NCBI GenBank assembly: GCA_014169315.1
Contig: AP022133.1
Location: forward strand, 186,001 to 250,000
From: Enterobacter cloacae
GTDB taxonomy: Bacteria > Pseudomonadota > Gammaproteobacteria > Enterobacterales > Enterobacteriaceae
DNA length: 64,000 nt
Direction of reading: 5' to 3'
The position numbers and the translations under genes are program-made. Shown piece by piece: positions 12,447 through 25,873 of the stretch; position 1 is the first letter of the stretch, and the number at the start of each line of letters is the position of its first letter. A model generated the notes under the pieces. The model saw only the letters and a list, made by a program, of their open reading frames with translations. It made no database searches and had not been told where the DNA came from.

Positions 12447-15400
12447 GTGAAAGATTTATTAAAGTTTCTGAAAGCGCAGACTAAAACCGAAGAGTTTGAT
12501 GCGATCAAAATTGCTCTGGCTTCGCCAGACATGATCCGTTCATGGTCTTTCGGTGAAGTTAAAAAGCCGGAAACCATTAACTACCGTACGTTCAAACCTG
12601 AGCGTGACGGCCTTTTCTGTGCACGTATCTTCGGGCCAGTAAAAGATTACGAGTGCCTGTGCGGTAAGTACAAGCGCCTGAAACACCGTGGTGTGATCTG
12701 TGAGAAGTGCGGCGTTGAAGTGACCCAGACCAAAGTGCGCCGTGAGCGCATGGGCCACATCGAGCTGGCGTCTCCAACTGCCCACATCTGGTTCCTGAAA
12801 TCCCTGCCGTCCCGTATCGGTCTGCTGCTGGATATGCCACTGCGTGATATCGAACGTGTTCTGTACTTCGAATCTTATGTGGTTATCGAAGGCGGGATGA
12901 CGAACCTGGAACGTCACCAGATCCTGACTGAAGAGCAGTATCTGGACGCGCTGGAAGAGTTCGGTGACGAATTCGACGCGAAGATGGGTGCGGAAGCTAT
13001 TCAGGCCCTGCTGAAGAGCATGGATCTGGAGCAAGAGTGCGAGCAGCTGCGTGAAGAGCTGAACGAAACCAACTCCGAAACCAAGCGTAAAAAGCTGACC
13101 AAGCGTATCAAACTGCTGGAAGCGTTCGTTCAGTCTGGTAACAAACCAGAGTGGATGATCCTGACCGTTCTGCCGGTTCTGCCGCCAGATCTGCGTCCGC
13201 TGGTTCCGTTGGATGGTGGTCGTTTCGCAACGTCTGACCTGAACGATCTGTATCGTCGCGTCATTAACCGTAACAACCGTCTGAAACGTCTGCTGGATCT
13301 GGCTGCGCCGGACATCATCGTACGCAACGAAAAACGTATGCTGCAGGAAGCGGTTGACGCCCTGCTGGATAACGGTCGTCGCGGTCGTGCGATCACCGGT
13401 TCTAACAAACGTCCTCTGAAATCTTTGGCCGACATGATCAAAGGTAAACAGGGTCGTTTCCGTCAGAACCTGCTCGGTAAGCGTGTTGACTACTCCGGTC
13501 GTTCTGTAATCACCGTAGGTCCATACCTGCGTCTGCATCAGTGCGGTCTGCCGAAGAAAATGGCACTGGAGCTGTTCAAACCATTCATCTACGGCAAACT
13601 GGAGCTGCGTGGCCTCGCCACCACCATCAAAGCCGCTAAGAAAATGGTTGAGCGTGAAGAAGCTGTCGTTTGGGATATCCTGGACGAAGTTATCCGCGAA
13701 CACCCGGTACTGCTGAACCGTGCACCAACACTGCACCGTCTGGGTATCCAGGCATTTGAACCGGTACTGATCGAAGGTAAAGCTATCCAGCTGCACCCGC
13801 TGGTTTGTGCGGCATATAACGCCGACTTCGATGGTGACCAGATGGCTGTTCACGTACCGCTGACGCTGGAAGCCCAGCTGGAAGCGCGTGCGTTGATGAT
13901 GTCTACCAACAACATCCTGTCCCCAGCGAACGGTGAACCAATCATCGTTCCTTCTCAGGACGTTGTATTGGGTCTGTACTACATGACCCGTGACTGTGTT
14001 AACGCCAAAGGCGAAGGCATGGTGCTGACTGGCCCTAAAGAAGCTGAGCGTATTTATCGCGCTGGCCTGGCCTCTCTGCATGCGCGCGTTAAAGTGCGTA
14101 TCACCGAATACGAAAAAGATGAAAACGGCGAATTCGTTGCGAAGACCAGCCTGAAAGACACGACCGTTGGCCGTGCCATTCTGTGGATGATCGTACCGAA
14201 AGGTCTGCCTTTCTCCATCGTCAACCAGGCGCTGGGCAAGAAAGCAATCTCCAAAATGCTGAACACCTGTTACCGCATTCTGGGCCTGAAGCCGACCGTT
14301 ATCTTCGCTGACCAGACCATGTACACCGGCTTTGCTTACGCTGCGCGCTCAGGTGCGTCCGTAGGTATCGACGACATGGTTATCCCAGAGAAGAAACACG
14401 AGATCATCTCTGAAGCGGAAGCTGAAGTTGCTGAGATCCAGGAGCAGTTCCAGTCTGGTCTGGTAACCGCAGGCGAACGCTATAACAAAGTTATCGATAT
14501 CTGGGCTGCGGCGAACGATCGTGTATCCAAAGCGATGATGGATAACCTGCAAACCGAAACCGTGATTAACCGTGACGGCGTAGAAGAGCAGCAGGTTTCC
14601 TTCAACAGCATCTACATGATGGCCGACTCCGGTGCGCGTGGTTCTGCAGCACAGATTCGTCAGCTGGCAGGTATGCGTGGTCTGATGGCGAAGCCAGATG
14701 GCTCCATCATCGAAACGCCAATCACCGCGAACTTCCGTGAAGGTCTGAACGTACTCCAGTACTTCATCTCCACGCACGGTGCGCGTAAAGGTCTGGCGGA
14801 TACCGCACTGAAAACGGCGAACTCCGGTTATCTGACGCGTCGTCTGGTTGACGTTGCGCAGGATCTGGTTGTGACCGAAGACGATTGTGGCACCCTCGAA
14901 GGTATCACCATGACCCCGGTTATCGAGGGTGGTGATGTTAAAGAGCCACTGCGCGATCGCGTACTGGGTCGTGTCGCTGCGGAAGACATTCTGAAGCCGG
15001 GTACTGCAGACATTCTGGTTCCACGTAACACGCTGCTGCACGAACAGTGGTGTGACCTGCTGGAAGCGAACTCTGTTGACTCAGTGAAAGTCCGTTCTGT
15101 TGTATCTTGTGACACCGACTTTGGTGTATGTGCGCACTGCTATGGTCGTGACCTGGCGCGTGGCCACATCATCAACAAAGGTGAAGCAATCGGTGTTATC
15201 GCGGCACAGTCCATCGGTGAACCGGGTACACAGCTGACGATGCGTACGTTCCACATCGGTGGTGCGGCATCTCGTGCGGCTGCTGAATCCAGCATCCAGG
15301 TGAAAAACAAAGGTAGCATCAAGCTCAGCAACGCGAAGTCTGTTGTTAACTCCGCTGGCAAGCTGGTTGTGACCTCTCGTAACACCGAGCTGAAACTGAT

Positions 15401-16670
15401 CGACGAATTCGGTCGTACCAAAGAGAGCTATAAAGTGCCTTACGGTGCTGTTATGGCGAAAGGTGATGGCGAGCAGGTTGCTGGCGGTGAAACCGTTGCA
15501 AACTGGGATCCACACACCATGCCGGTTATCACCGAAGTAAGTGGTTTCATCCGCTTTACTGACATGATCGACGGCCAGACCATTACTCGTCAGACTGACG
15601 AGCTGACCGGTCTGTCTTCTCTGGTGGTTCTGGATTCTGCTGAACGTACTACCGGTGGTAAAGATCTGCGTCCTGCACTGAAAATCGTTGATGCTCAGGG
15701 TAACGACGTTCTGATCCCTGGTACCGATATGCCTGCGCAGTACTTCCTGCCGGGTAAAGCGATCGTTCAGCTGGAAGATGGCATTCAGATCGGCGCAGGT
15801 GATGCTCTGGCGCGTATTCCTCAGGAATCCAGCGGTACCAAGGACATCACCGGTGGTCTGCCACGCGTTGCGGATCTGTTCGAAGCACGTCGTCCGAAAG
15901 AGCCGGCAATCCTGGCTGAAATCAGCGGTATCATTTCCTTCGGTAAAGAGACCAAAGGTAAACGCCGTCTGGTGATCACCCCGGTTGATGGTAGCGAGCC
16001 GTACGAAGAGATGATTCCTAAGTGGCGTCAGCTCAACGTGTTCGAAGGTGAACGTGTAGAACGTGGTGACGTGGTTTCCGACGGTCCAGAAGCGCCGCAC
16101 GACATTCTGCGTCTTCGTGGCGTACACGCGGTAACGCGTTACATCACCAACGAAGTACAGGACGTTTACCGTCTGCAAGGCGTTAAGATTAACGATAAAC
16201 ACATCGAAGTTATCGTTCGTCAGATGCTGCGTAAAGCAACCATCGAAAACGCAGGCAGCTCTGAGTTCCTGGAAGGCGAACAGGTTGAATACTCACGCGT
16301 TAAGATCGCTAACCGCGATCTGGAAGCGAACGGCAAAATCGGTGCGACCTTCGCACGCGATCTGCTGGGTATCACCAAAGCGTCTCTGGCAACCGAGTCC
16401 TTCATCTCTGCAGCATCGTTCCAGGAAACGACTCGTGTCCTGACCGAAGCGGCTGTTGCGGGTAAACGTGATGAACTGCGTGGTCTGAAAGAGAACGTTA
16501 TCGTGGGTCGTCTGATCCCGGCTGGTACCGGTTATGCGTACCATCAGGATCGTATGCGTCGTCGTGCAGCGGGCGAACTGCCAGCAGCACCGCAGGTGAC
16601 TGCAGAAGATGCATCCGCGAGCCTGGCAGAACTGCTGAACGCAGGTCTGGGCGGTTCCGACAACGAGTAA
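12447..16670 (+). CDS. rpoC: RNA polymerase beta' subunit
   Basis: A 1407-residue catalytic subunit. The N-terminal zinc ribbon has Cys at about 70, 72, 85 and 88 (CLCG...CEKC). The catalytic magnesium loop NADFDGD is at about 458-464. The second Cys cluster includes [13 protein letters not shown]. It starts with GTG at 12447 after GACGGGAGCAAATCC, as in E. coli. It forms the active site together with RpoB, is the last gene of the rplJL-rpoBC unit and is followed by a strong terminator. Confidence 0.98.
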   Translation: MKDLLKFLKAQTKTEEFDAIKIALASPDMIRSWSFGEVKKPETINYRTFKPERDGLFCARIFGPVKDYECLCGKYKRLKHRGVICEKCGVEVTQTKVRRERMGHIELASPTAHIWFLKSLPSRIGLLLDMPLRDIERVLYFESYVVIEGGMTNLERHQILTEEQYLDALEEFGDEFDAKMGAEAIQALLKSMDLEQECEQLREELNETNSETKRKKLTKRIKLLEAFVQSGNKPEWMILTVLPVLPPDLRPLVPLDGGRFATSDLNDLYRRVINRNNRLKRLLDLAAPDIIVRNEKRMLQEAVDALLDNGRRGRAITGSNKRPLKSLADMIKGKQGRFRQNLLGKRVDYSGRSVITVGPYLRLHQCGLPKKMALELFKPFIYGKLELRGLATTIKAAKKMVEREEAVVWDILDEVIREHPVLLNRAPTLHRLGIQAFEPVLIEGKAIQLHPLVCAAYNADFDGDQMAVHVPLTLEAQLEARALMMSTNNILSPANGEPIIVPSQDVVLGLYYMTRDCVNAKGEGMVLTGPKEAERIYRAGLASLHARVKVRITEYEKDENGEFVAKTSLKDTTVGRAILWMIVPKGLPFSIVNQALGKKAISKMLNTCYRILGLKPTVIFADQTMYTGFAYAARSGASVGIDDMVIPEKKHEIISEAEAEVAEIQEQFQSGLVTAGERYNKVIDIWAAANDRVSKAMMDNLQTETVINRDGVEEQQVSFNSIYMMADSGARGSAAQIRQLAGMRGLMAKPDGSIIETPITANFREGLNVLQYFISTHGARKGLADTALKTANSGYLTRRLVDVAQDLVVTEDDCGTLEGITMTPVIEGGDVKEPLRDRVLGRVAAEDILKPGTADILVPRNTLLHEQWCDLLEANSVDSVKVRSVVSCDTDFGVCAHCYGRDLARGHIINKGEAIGVIAAQSIGEPGTQLTMRTFHIGGAASRAAAESSIQVKNKGSIKLSNAKSVVNSAGKLVVTSRNTELKLIDEFGRTKESYKVPYGAVMAKGDGEQVAGGETVANWDPHTMPVITEVSGFIRFTDMIDGQTITRQTDELTGLSSLVVLDSAERTTGGKDLRPALKIVDAQGNDVLIPGTDMPAQYFLPGKAIVQLEDGIQIGAGDALARIPQESSGTKDITGGLPRVADLFEARRPKEPAILAEISGIISFGKETKGKRRLVITPVDGSEPYEEMIPKWRQLNVFEGERVERGDVVSDGPEAPHDILRLRGVHAVTRYITNEVQDVYRLQGVKINDKHIEVIVRQMLRKATIENAGSSEFLEGEQVEYSRVKIANRDLEANGKIGATFARDLLGITKASLATESFISAASFQETTRVLTEAAVAGKRDELRGLKENVIVGRLIPAGTGYAYHQDRMRRRAAGELPAAPQVTAEDASASLAELLNAGLGGSDNE

Positions 16671-16685
16671 TCGTTGATTCAGCTA

Positions 16686-16714
16686 ATAAAAAACCCGCTT
16701 CGGCGGGTTTTTTT
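16686..16714 (+). terminator. rpoC terminator
   Basis: AAACCCGC-TTCG-GCGGGTTT followed by a T-run, 15 bases after the rpoC stop. The A-run on its left would also let it work in the reverse direction. Confidence 0.93.
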
Positions 16715-16754
16715 ATGGCGTTTTGTCGGTCAGCGTAGCACTACCGGGCTTTTA

Positions 16755-17072
16755 TCAGTTAATCAGCGGCAGCCGACGATAAAGCTCAATCATATCGCCT
16801 GCCAGATCCTGGATGACCATCGCGTTCATCAGGTGATCCTGAGAGTGGACGGTGATCAGGTTAACCGGCAGCTTCCCGGTACCTTCATCAAGCCCAATGA
16901 GCTGCGTCTGGATCGTGTGCGCATGCTTCACATATTCGCGCGACTCTTCCATCGCCTTTTCGGCTTCCTCAAAGTCACCTTTGCGTGCCATCTGCAATGC
17001 CGTCAGGGCAGCACTGCGCGCTGCACCTGCGTTGACCAGCAGTTCCATGATTGTTGTTTCTAAATCTTCCAC
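16755..17072 (-). CDS. PTS lactose/cellobiose-type IIA component
   Basis: A 105-residue helical protein of the lactose/N,N'-diacetylchitobiose IIA family. The phosphorylated His is probably His76 in TVHSQDHLM, with the conserved Asp79 next to it. It would accept phosphate from HPr and pass it to the IIB protein encoded three bases upstream. No IIC permease, glycosidase or regulator gene lies nearby, so the pair must work with a permease elsewhere or in signalling. The substrate cannot be named. In E. coli this position holds yjaZ (htrC), which is absent here. Confidence 0.88.
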   Translation of the reverse strand: MEDLETTIMELLVNAGAARSAALTALQMARKGDFEEAEKAMEESREYVKHAHTIQTQLIGLDEGTGKLPVNLITVHSQDHLMNAMVIQDLAGDMIELYRRLPLIN

Positions 17073-17075
17073 GGG

Positions 17076-17381
17076 TCACTCCAGTAGTTTGAGCGCTTTT
17101 TCCAGTACGACATCACCTTTCATCATGCCGTAATCCATCATGTCGATGACTGCGACCTTTTTACCCAACGGGTCGGCTTGAGCCTGAAGTTTTGCCTGCT
17201 CGTATTTAACCTGTGGCCCCAGCAATACGATGTCGGCCGCCGCGATGTTGTCTTTAAACTCCGCGACCGGAACGGCTTTAATGGTGACTTCAACCCCTTT
17301 TTTCTGCGCGGCATCTTTCATACGTTGCACCAGCATGCTGGTTGACATTCCCGCTGCACAGCATAAAACGATGTTCTTCAT
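17076..17381 (-). CDS. PTS lactose/cellobiose-type IIB component
   Basis: A 101-residue protein with the family N-terminus CCAAGMSTSML. The phosphorylated cysteine is probably Cys8, aligned with the Cys of the chitobiose IIB protein. It would take phosphate from the IIA partner downstream (three-base gap) and hand it to sugar bound in a IIC permease, which is not encoded in this window. It starts at 17381 after GAGGCTGATT. Upstream are a CRP-like site, a LacI-type palindrome and a plausible -10, suggesting catabolite-controlled, repressor-controlled expression. The substrate is unknown. Confidence 0.88.
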   Translation of the reverse strand: MKNIVLCCAAGMSTSMLVQRMKDAAQKKGVEVTIKAVPVAEFKDNIAAADIVLLGPQVKYEQAKLQAQADPLGKKVAVIDMMDYGMMKGDVVLEKALKLLE

Positions 17382-17413
17382 AATCAGCCTCGATCTACAT
17401 GTGTTTATTGATA

Positions 17414-17505
17414 ATTATCTCGTGCAGACCGCTTCAACAACCGCTTTACCGCGATTGTGTGTCAGGCATCACAAAGAAATGGGTGATTTTCTGAAACCGG
17501 TTACA
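17414..17505 (-). promoter_or_regulatory. Predicted control region of the PTS IIB-IIA pair
   Basis: Reading leftward, a near-perfect palindrome TGTAACCGGTTTCA (17492-17505) resembles LacI/GalR-family operators. A CRP-like site follows, TGTGA-N6-ACACA (17458-17473). Then comes a -10 candidate GATAAT (17414-17419). The CRP centre lies about 60 bases before the expected start, a class I activator distance. The remaining part of the 405-base gap, up to thiH, shows no gene. Confidence 0.55.
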
Positions 17506-17702
17506 ATTTTACAGCGAAGAGTCATATGGCCGGTAAAATGGGTACGCTGAAAGGTGGAGGATGAACTGCTGGACGTTCGGATAATGTCGTTTTTCGCGGC
17601 TGTTTCGCGGTATCGGTAAGCATTGCGTGATGTCAGAGGCAGGGCGAAACGAGGAAGAGGTTTTTCGCCCTGGCCAGCATCCGTTGCTGACGGAATAAGA
17701 AT

Positions 17703-17737
17703 AAAAAAACCGGGTGATATCTGACAATCCCCCGGTT
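17703..17737 (-). terminator. Terminator of the thi operon
   Basis: On the minus strand AACCGGG and CCCGGTT pair across a 20-base loop and are followed by a run of seven T residues, about 50 bases after the thiH stop codon. Confidence 0.75.
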
Positions 17738-17786
17738 CTGACATCACGAGCTGACTCGTAATCTTTCAGCGCGCTTGCATGGTGTT

Positions 17787-18920
17787 TCAACGCAATTGCG
17801 AGGCTCTTCCCAGCCAACTGTCCCAGTCTTTCCAGACAGGCTGTAACCCTTGCGCGGCCAGGGCTTCTGCTACCGCTTCCGGGCGTCGTCCGTCATGTGG
17901 GGTAAATTGTTCCAGCTCTGGATGATCGTCGGCATAGCCCCCAGGCTGCGTTTTGGAAAACGCGCTGACGTTGTTAATCGCCAGCGGGATCACGCGGTCA
18001 CGAAACGCCGGTGATTCGCGCGTTGAGAGGGATAATTCGACCTCCGGGGCGAGCAGGCGAAACGCGCAGATGGTTTGCACCAACTGGCGTTCATCCATCA
18101 GCGAGGCCGGTTCAATCCCTCCCGTACATGGGCGTAAGCGGGGGAAAGAGACGGAGTAACGGCTTTGCCAGTAGTGTTGCTGTAGCCACAGCAGATGCTC
18201 TGCCACCATATAACAGTCCACCCGCCAGCTGTCAGACAGCCCGGTCAGCGCGCCAAGACCGATTTTGTCGATCCCGGCGCGTCCCAGCCTGTCCGGCGTC
18301 TCCAGCCGGAAGAAGAAATCCTGTTTCTTCCCCTTCAGGTGATGCCGGGCGTATGTCGCCTCATGGTAGGTTTCCTGATAAACCATCACACCGTCCAGCC
18401 CGAGGGTTTTGAGCTCCGCGTATTCATCCTGTGACAGAGGCTGCACTTCCATTTGTAACGATGCGAACTCCCGGCGAATGGCCGGAAGATGCTGACGGAA
18501 ATAGTCCATCCCAACTTTGCCCTGATGTTCACCGGTGACCAGCAACAGATGCTCAAAACCCATTTCGCGGATGGCCGCACATTCGCGCGCAATTTCGCTC
18601 TCATCGAGCGTTTTACGCTTGATGTGGTTGCTCATGGAAAAACCACAGTAGGTACAGTCATTGGCGCACAGGTTAGAGAGATAGAGCGGCACGTAAAAGC
18701 TTACCGTATTGCCAAAACGCTGCCGGGTGAGCCGCTGGGCACGCTGTGCCATCGGTTCAAGGTATGCGCTGGCTGCCGGAGAAAGCAGTGCCATCATGTC
18801 CTCACGGGTCAGATGGCGGGCATTTAACGCGCGCTCTACATCAGCATGCGTTTTGCTGTTGATGCGCAGGGCAATGTCGTCCCAGTCAAGCTGCCGCCAG
18901 CGCTCGGTAAAGGTGGTCAT
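17787..18920 (-). CDS. thiH: 2-iminoacetate synthase ThiH
   Basis: A 377-residue radical SAM enzyme with the cluster motif [10 protein letters not shown] (Cys-X3-Cys-X2-Cys). It cleaves tyrosine to dehydroglycine (2-iminoacetate) and p-cresol, supplying the glycine-derived part of the thiazole in oxygen-independent thiamine synthesis. Its start overlaps the thiG stop by four bases, so they are coupled. It is the last gene of thiCEFSGH and is followed by a terminator. Length and sequence match E. coli ThiH. Confidence 0.97.
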   Translation of the reverse strand: MTTFTERWRQLDWDDIALRINSKTHADVERALNARHLTREDMMALLSPAASAYLEPMAQRAQRLTRQRFGNTVSFYVPLYLSNLCANDCTYCGFSMSNHIKRKTLDESEIARECAAIREMGFEHLLLVTGEHQGKVGMDYFRQHLPAIRREFASLQMEVQPLSQDEYAELKTLGLDGVMVYQETYHEATYARHHLKGKKQDFFFRLETPDRLGRAGIDKIGLGALTGLSDSWRVDCYMVAEHLLWLQQHYWQSRYSVSFPRLRPCTGGIEPASLMDERQLVQTICAFRLLAPEVELSLSTRESPAFRDRVIPLAINNVSAFSKTQPGGYADDHPELEQFTPHDGRRPEAVAEALAAQGLQPVWKDWDSWLGRASQLR

Positions 18921-19687
18921 GAGAGCGCCTCCAGAAAACCGGTCAGCGGGCTGGTGGCTTGCGCCTGAAAACTGCGCGAGCCGGGGCCAGACTGTCTTGC
19001 CAGAAGACCGGCCTCCACCGCCATGCGGAATGCGCGTGCCATCATGACCGGATCGTCGGCTACGGCAATCGCCGTATTCACCAGTACGGCATTGGCACCC
19101 ATTTCCAGCGCCTGCGTTGCATGGCTTGGCACACCAATGCCTGCATCAACGACGACGGGCACGGTGGCTTGTTCAATGATGATCTCCAGCATTGCGCGGG
19201 TTTCCAGCCCCTGGTTGGAACCGATAGGTGCGCCCAGCGGCATGACGGCAGCACAGCCGACGTCTTCCAGACGCTTGCACAGCACCGGATCGGCTCCGCA
19301 GTAGGGCAGGACGGTAAACCCAAGCTGAACCAGTTTTTCAGCCGCTTTCAGGGTTTCGATAGGGTCGGGCAACAACCAGCGGGCATCCGGGTGAATTTCC
19401 AGCTTCAGCCAGTGTGTGCCGAGTGCTTCACGTGCCAGCTGGGCGGCAAATATTGCCTCCTCAGCCGTTTTCGCGCCGGAGGTGTTTGGCAAGAGCGTAA
19501 CGCCCGCCTCCAGTAACGGTGCCAGAATGGCGTCACTGCGATGGCGCAGATCCACACGCTTCAGCGCCAGCGTGACCAGCTGGCTGCCGCTTTCACGGAT
19601 GGCATCAACCATCAGCTGCGGAGAGGCGAATTTTCCGGTTCCGGTAAACAGATGTGAATCAAAGGTTTTATCGGCAATACGTAACAT
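18917..19687 (-). CDS. thiG: Thiazole synthase ThiG
   Basis: A 256-residue TIM-barrel enzyme that condenses deoxyxylulose 5-phosphate, dehydroglycine and ThiS-thiocarboxylate sulfur into the thiazole phosphate of thiamine. The barrel is visible with the conserved Lys in LALKRVDLR and the phosphate-binding GIGVPSHA. It is slightly overlapped by thiH and one base away from thiS, consistent with ThiG-ThiH and ThiG-ThiS complexes. Confidence 0.97.
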   Translation of the reverse strand: MLRIADKTFDSHLFTGTGKFASPQLMVDAIRESGSQLVTLALKRVDLRHRSDAILAPLLEAGVTLLPNTSGAKTAEEAIFAAQLAREALGTHWLKLEIHPDARWLLPDPIETLKAAEKLVQLGFTVLPYCGADPVLCKRLEDVGCAAVMPLGAPIGSNQGLETRAMLEIIIEQATVPVVVDAGIGVPSHATQALEMGANAVLVNTAIAVADDPVMMARAFRMAVEAGLLARQSGPGSRSFQAQATSPLTGFLEALS

Positions 19688-19688
19688 C

Positions 19689-19889
19689 TCATCCCCCTGC
19701 GATAACCTGAAACAGCAGGATTTGATCGCCTTCGCTCACCTGCTGATGTTCCCACTGCTCGCGCGGCAGGATCTGTTGATTGAGCGCCAGCGCCGTTCCC
19801 GGTTTAAGCTGACACAGCTTGTCGAGCAGCACGGAGACGGTCAGACCCTCATCGCACTTCATTGGCTCATCGTTAAACAGAATGCGCAT
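19689..19889 (-). CDS. thiS: Sulfur carrier protein ThiS
   Basis: A 66-residue ubiquitin-fold sulfur carrier ending in the essential Gly-Gly (FQVIAGG). The C-terminal glycine is adenylated by ThiF and converted to a thiocarboxylate that donates sulfur to ThiG. The start at 19889 (MRILFNDE) gives the family length; a longer in-frame extension to 19964 runs into thiF and has no homology. The first codons overlap the end of thiF by 17 bases. Confidence 0.95.
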   Translation of the reverse strand: MRILFNDEPMKCDEGLTVSVLLDKLCQLKPGTALALNQQILPREQWEHQQVSEGDQILLFQVIAGG

Positions 19890-20628
19890 CGTGGCCCCCA
19901 CATACCGGACAGTGGCTGGCGCGATGGAGTGCCAGGTGCCGCCAGTTGCTGGAGCGGGCGTCAAACAGCCGCAGCGTATTGCGTTCCGTCTCCATGCCGC
20001 TGAGCAGCTTGATGGTTTCCAGCGCCTGCAAGGTGCCCATCATGCCCACCACGGGACCAAGAATACCGGCCGTGCGGCAGTTGCGCTCGGGTTCGGCATC
20101 ATCCGGCCACAGACAGCGATAGCACCCCTGTGTCCACGGTGGTGTCAGCACCATCATCTGCCCGCCGAATCCAACCGCGCTGGCAGTAATAAGCGGCGTG
20201 TTCTGCGCCACGCAGGCCGCATTGATGGCCTGACGCGTTGCCATATTGTCAGTACAGTCCAGCACCACGTCGGCAAGGGCGACTTCACGCCGCAGGTTTT
20301 CACCGCTAAGCCGCTCCTGTAACGCAATCAGTGTGATATCCGGGTTCAACTGGTTCAGCCGCTGCAGGGTGATACGCGCTTTGGGTTGGTTGATGTCCTC
20401 GGTGGTAAAAAGGATTTGCCGCTGCAGATTACTGATATGCACATCATCGTCATCGGCCAGCACCAGTGTGCCGACGCCTGCACCTGCCAGATAAAGTGCG
20501 GCAGGTGCGCCTAATCCACCGAGGCCGACAATCAGCACCCGGCTGGCGAGCAGCTTTTGCTGCCCGTCAATGGCGATATCCTCCAGCAGGATCTGGCGGC
20601 TGTAGCGCATAAAGTCGTGGTCATTCAT
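19873..20628 (-). CDS. thiF: ThiS adenylyltransferase ThiF
   Basis: A 251-residue E1-like enzyme with the nucleotide-binding loop [17 protein letters not shown] and two CxxC zinc pairs (CYRC and CPVC). It adenylates the C-terminus of ThiS before sulfur transfer. The start at 20628 ([12 protein letters not shown]) was chosen because the conserved E1 N-terminus RYSRQILL begins there. The frame extends upstream inside thiE without homology. It overlaps thiE by eight bases and thiS by 17. Confidence 0.96.
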   Translation of the reverse strand: MNDHDFMRYSRQILLEDIAIDGQQKLLASRVLIVGLGGLGAPAALYLAGAGVGTLVLADDDDVHISNLQRQILFTTEDINQPKARITLQRLNQLNPDITLIALQERLSGENLRREVALADVVLDCTDNMATRQAINAACVAQNTPLITASAVGFGGQMMVLTPPWTQGCYRCLWPDDAEPERNCRTAGILGPVVGMMGTLQALETIKLLSGMETERNTLRLFDARSSNWRHLALHRASHCPVCGGHDAHSV

Positions 20629-21255
20629 CGCCTGCTCCTGCCAGCTGTAAAAGCTGGGCGGTGGCGGCCTGCCAGTCTGTTGCCTGAGTGATGGCGCTGA
20701 CGACGGCAATACTGCCGACGCCCGTGTCCAGCACGGCAGGGGCGCGCTCAAGGCTAATCCCGCCGATAGCGACAGTCGGGTGATCCGCAAGGCGTTTTAC
20801 GTGTGCTGCCAGCTGTGCCAATCCTTGTGGCGCGGAAGGCATCTGCTTGGTTTGTGTCGGGAAGACGTGCCCAAGCGCAATGTAGGAAGGACGAGCCGCC
20901 AGCGCGATGTCGATCTCCATATCGTCATGCGTTGATACGCCCAGACGCAGACCCGCTTCGCGGATCGCGTTGAGGTCAGTCGTCTCCAGATCTTCCTGAC
21001 CCAGATGCACGCCATAAGCCTGGTGCTTAATTGCCAGACGCCAGTAATCGTTGATAAACAGGCGGGCGTCATATTGACGCCCCAGCGCGATGGCTGCGGC
21101 TACATCAGTCTCCACCTCTTCATCGCGCTTATCTTTGATACGCAGCTGAATCGTGCGAACACCTGCCTCCAGCAGGCGTGCGATCCACTCCACGCTATCC
21201 ACCACCGGGTAAAGTCCTAAGCGGAAGGGGACGGGCGGGAAATCGGGCTGGTACA

Positions 21256-21256
<1 letters not shown>
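20621..21256 (-). CDS. thiE: Thiamine-phosphate synthase ThiE
   Basis: A 211-residue TIM-barrel enzyme that joins HMP pyrophosphate and thiazole phosphate to give thiamine phosphate. Family motifs are QLRIKDK near the N-terminus, [10 protein letters not shown] and VHLGQEDL. The C-terminal phosphate loop AIGGI is followed by SIAVVSAI. Its start codon overlaps the stop of thiC by one base (21256), so translation is coupled. Confidence 0.97.
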
Positions 21257-23154
<1,898 letters not shown>

Positions 23155-23240
23155 TCATTCCAAAAGTGAAGGACATGGCTTGTCAGACGACGGATGAAGC
23201 AAGAGGAGATCGCCCTGAGGCGATACAACAGCAGTTTGAC

Positions 23241-23333
23241 TCTTGTTCCCTTCGCAGGTATTAGCCTGATCAGGTTCCGCGGATCCCGAATTAACGGTCT
23301 CAGCCCGGCTTTCGCTCTGGGCACTCCGACAAG
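23241..23333 (-). promoter_or_regulatory. TPP riboswitch (thi box) upstream of thiC
   Basis: The minus strand carries the conserved thi-box core: GCTGAGA in the pyrimidine-sensing helix and CCTGATCAGGCTAATACC followed by GCGAAGGGA in the pyrophosphate-sensing part. The outer arms CTTGTCGGAGTGCC and GGGAACAAGAG close the P1 stem. It sits about 90 bases before thiC. The remaining sequence to rsd (23334-23392) has a CCCCTC/GAGGGG hairpin. Confidence 0.95.
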
Positions 23334-23392
23334 AAAAATCCCCCTCCGAAGAGGGGTGAATGAATGTAAATTACTCGTTAACGACGAAGAAC

Positions 23393-23890
23393 TCAAGCAG
23401 GTCGCGCGATGTTCTCTTCGTTGCTGGCCTTCAGATCGTTATCAAGCACAAGGGCGATAAGTTTGTCTTCCAGCGTGAAGCGCTCTTCCAGCGCCTCTCC
23501 GAGATCGGACAGCACCTTCTGGAACTCAAGATAGTTATCGTGATTGATAGCATTCCCGAGCGTGGAATCATAGTAATCCATAATCTGCTGGGTATTGGCT
23601 TCCAGCAGCGGATAGAGTTTGCTTGCCGCTAAAAATGGGCTGGTACCTTCCATTTCACGGATAATACGTTCATAAATATTGAAATGGCCGTCGGACAGGT
23701 AGTCGACCAGGCTCTGACAAAAATCGTCCAGCGCTTTTTCATTCAGCCGCATCCAGGATTCTTTGCCAGGCTTAATACCGACCAGATTGTAATAAACCAC
23801 GAGTAGATGCTTGCGCACATGTAGCCAGCGATCCACCAGTTTGTTATTTCCTCTAACGCGCTCAGTCAGACTTTCTAGCTGGTTTAACAT
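23393..23890 (-). CDS. rsd: Anti-sigma-70 factor Rsd
   Basis: A 165-residue helical protein that binds region 4 of sigma-70 (and in E. coli also SpoT through HPr control), freeing core polymerase for alternative sigma factors in stationary phase. It is similar to E. coli Rsd along most of its length, including RVRGNNKLVDRWLHVRKHLL and YYNLVGIKPG. The C-terminal 15 or so residues differ and are slightly longer. The start at 23890 (MLNQLE) was chosen by homology; an ATG four codons upstream is possible. Confidence 0.95.
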   Translation of the reverse strand: MLNQLESLTERVRGNNKLVDRWLHVRKHLLVVYYNLVGIKPGKESWMRLNEKALDDFCQSLVDYLSDGHFNIYERIIREMEGTSPFLAASKLYPLLEANTQQIMDYYDSTLGNAINHDNYLEFQKVLSDLGEALEERFTLEDKLIALVLDNDLKASNEENIARPA

Positions 23891-23985
23891 GTTCGACCCC
23901 ACAAGGTTTAAAATTGAATCTGCTTACCCAAAATGTAACCACAATGCTAACAACATGTCAGTGAAGCAAAGGTAGTGCAATAGAT

Positions 23986-24759
23986 ATGGATCGTATTATT
24001 GAAAAATCAGATCTCGGTTGGTGGTTAGTCTGCCACGAACAAAAATTATGGCTGCCTGCCGGGGAAATACCCTACGGCGCGGCGGAAAAGTTCGATCTTG
24101 TGGGCTACTCCGCACTAATGATCGGCGAGTGGCAGGGCGATTCTGTGTGGTTGATCCAGCGGTCTCGTCGTCAGGAGATGGGATCCGTTCGTCAGGTGCT
24201 CGATCTTGAGGTCGGGTTATTCCAACTGGCGGGGCGGGGTGTGCAACTGGCGGAGTTTTATCGCTCACACAAATACTGTGGCTACTGCGGCCATACCATG
24301 CATCCGAGCAAAACCGAGTGGGCGATGCTCTGCAGTCACTGCCGTGAACGCTACTACCCGCAGATTGCACCGTGCATTATCGTCGCAATTCGTCGTGATG
24401 ACACCATCCTGCTGGCGCAACATACCCGACATCGCAACGGCGTGCATACCGTACTGGCCGGGTTCGTCGAAGTGGGTGAAACGCTGGAACAGGCAGTGGC
24501 GCGTGAAGTGATGGAGGAGAGTGGTATTAAGGTCAAAAATCTGCGTTACGTGACGTCACAACCGTGGCCGTTCCCGCAGTCGCTGATGACGGCGTTTATG
24601 GCGGAATACGACAGCGGTGAGATTGTTATCGACCAAAAAGAACTGCTGGAAGCGAACTGGTATCGTTACGATGATTTACCGCTGCTACCGCCACCGGGTA
24701 CCGTGGCACGTCGGCTAATAGAAGATACCGTAGCAATGTGTCGGGCTGATGATGAGTGA
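23986..24759 (+). CDS. nudC: NAD(+) diphosphatase / RNA decapping hydrolase NudC
   Basis: A 257-residue Nudix hydrolase that cleaves NADH and removes NAD caps from RNA 5' ends. The zinc ribbon uses Cys98, Cys101, Cys116 and Cys119. The Nudix box begins [10 protein letters not shown] and ends REVMEESG (about 159-181), followed by the SQPWPFPQS motif typical of NADH pyrophosphatases. It is divergent from rsd and precedes hemE by about 40 bases. Confidence 0.97.
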   Translation: MDRIIEKSDLGWWLVCHEQKLWLPAGEIPYGAAEKFDLVGYSALMIGEWQGDSVWLIQRSRRQEMGSVRQVLDLEVGLFQLAGRGVQLAEFYRSHKYCGYCGHTMHPSKTEWAMLCSHCRERYYPQIAPCIIVAIRRDDTILLAQHTRHRNGVHTVLAGFVEVGETLEQAVAREVMEESGIKVKNLRYVTSQPWPFPQSLMTAFMAEYDSGEIVIDQKELLEANWYRYDDLPLLPPPGTVARRLIEDTVAMCRADDE

Positions 24760-24799
24760 CATGATACACTGAGGCCATGACGCTTAAGGAACTGCAAAA

Positions 24800-25864
<1,065 letters not shown>

Positions 25865-25873
25865 GGAGTGGTT

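Noticed and set aside
12540..14081. 513-codon open frame antisense to rpoC
   Set aside because: Same reason: codon-bias shadow of a highly expressed gene. Similar shadows over metH, aceB, pgi, lysC, purH and yjbB were also left out.
17509..17817. About 100-codon open frame between the PTS pair and thiH
   Set aside because: It overlaps the thi terminator and the predicted operator region, begins inside thiH, and resembles no family.
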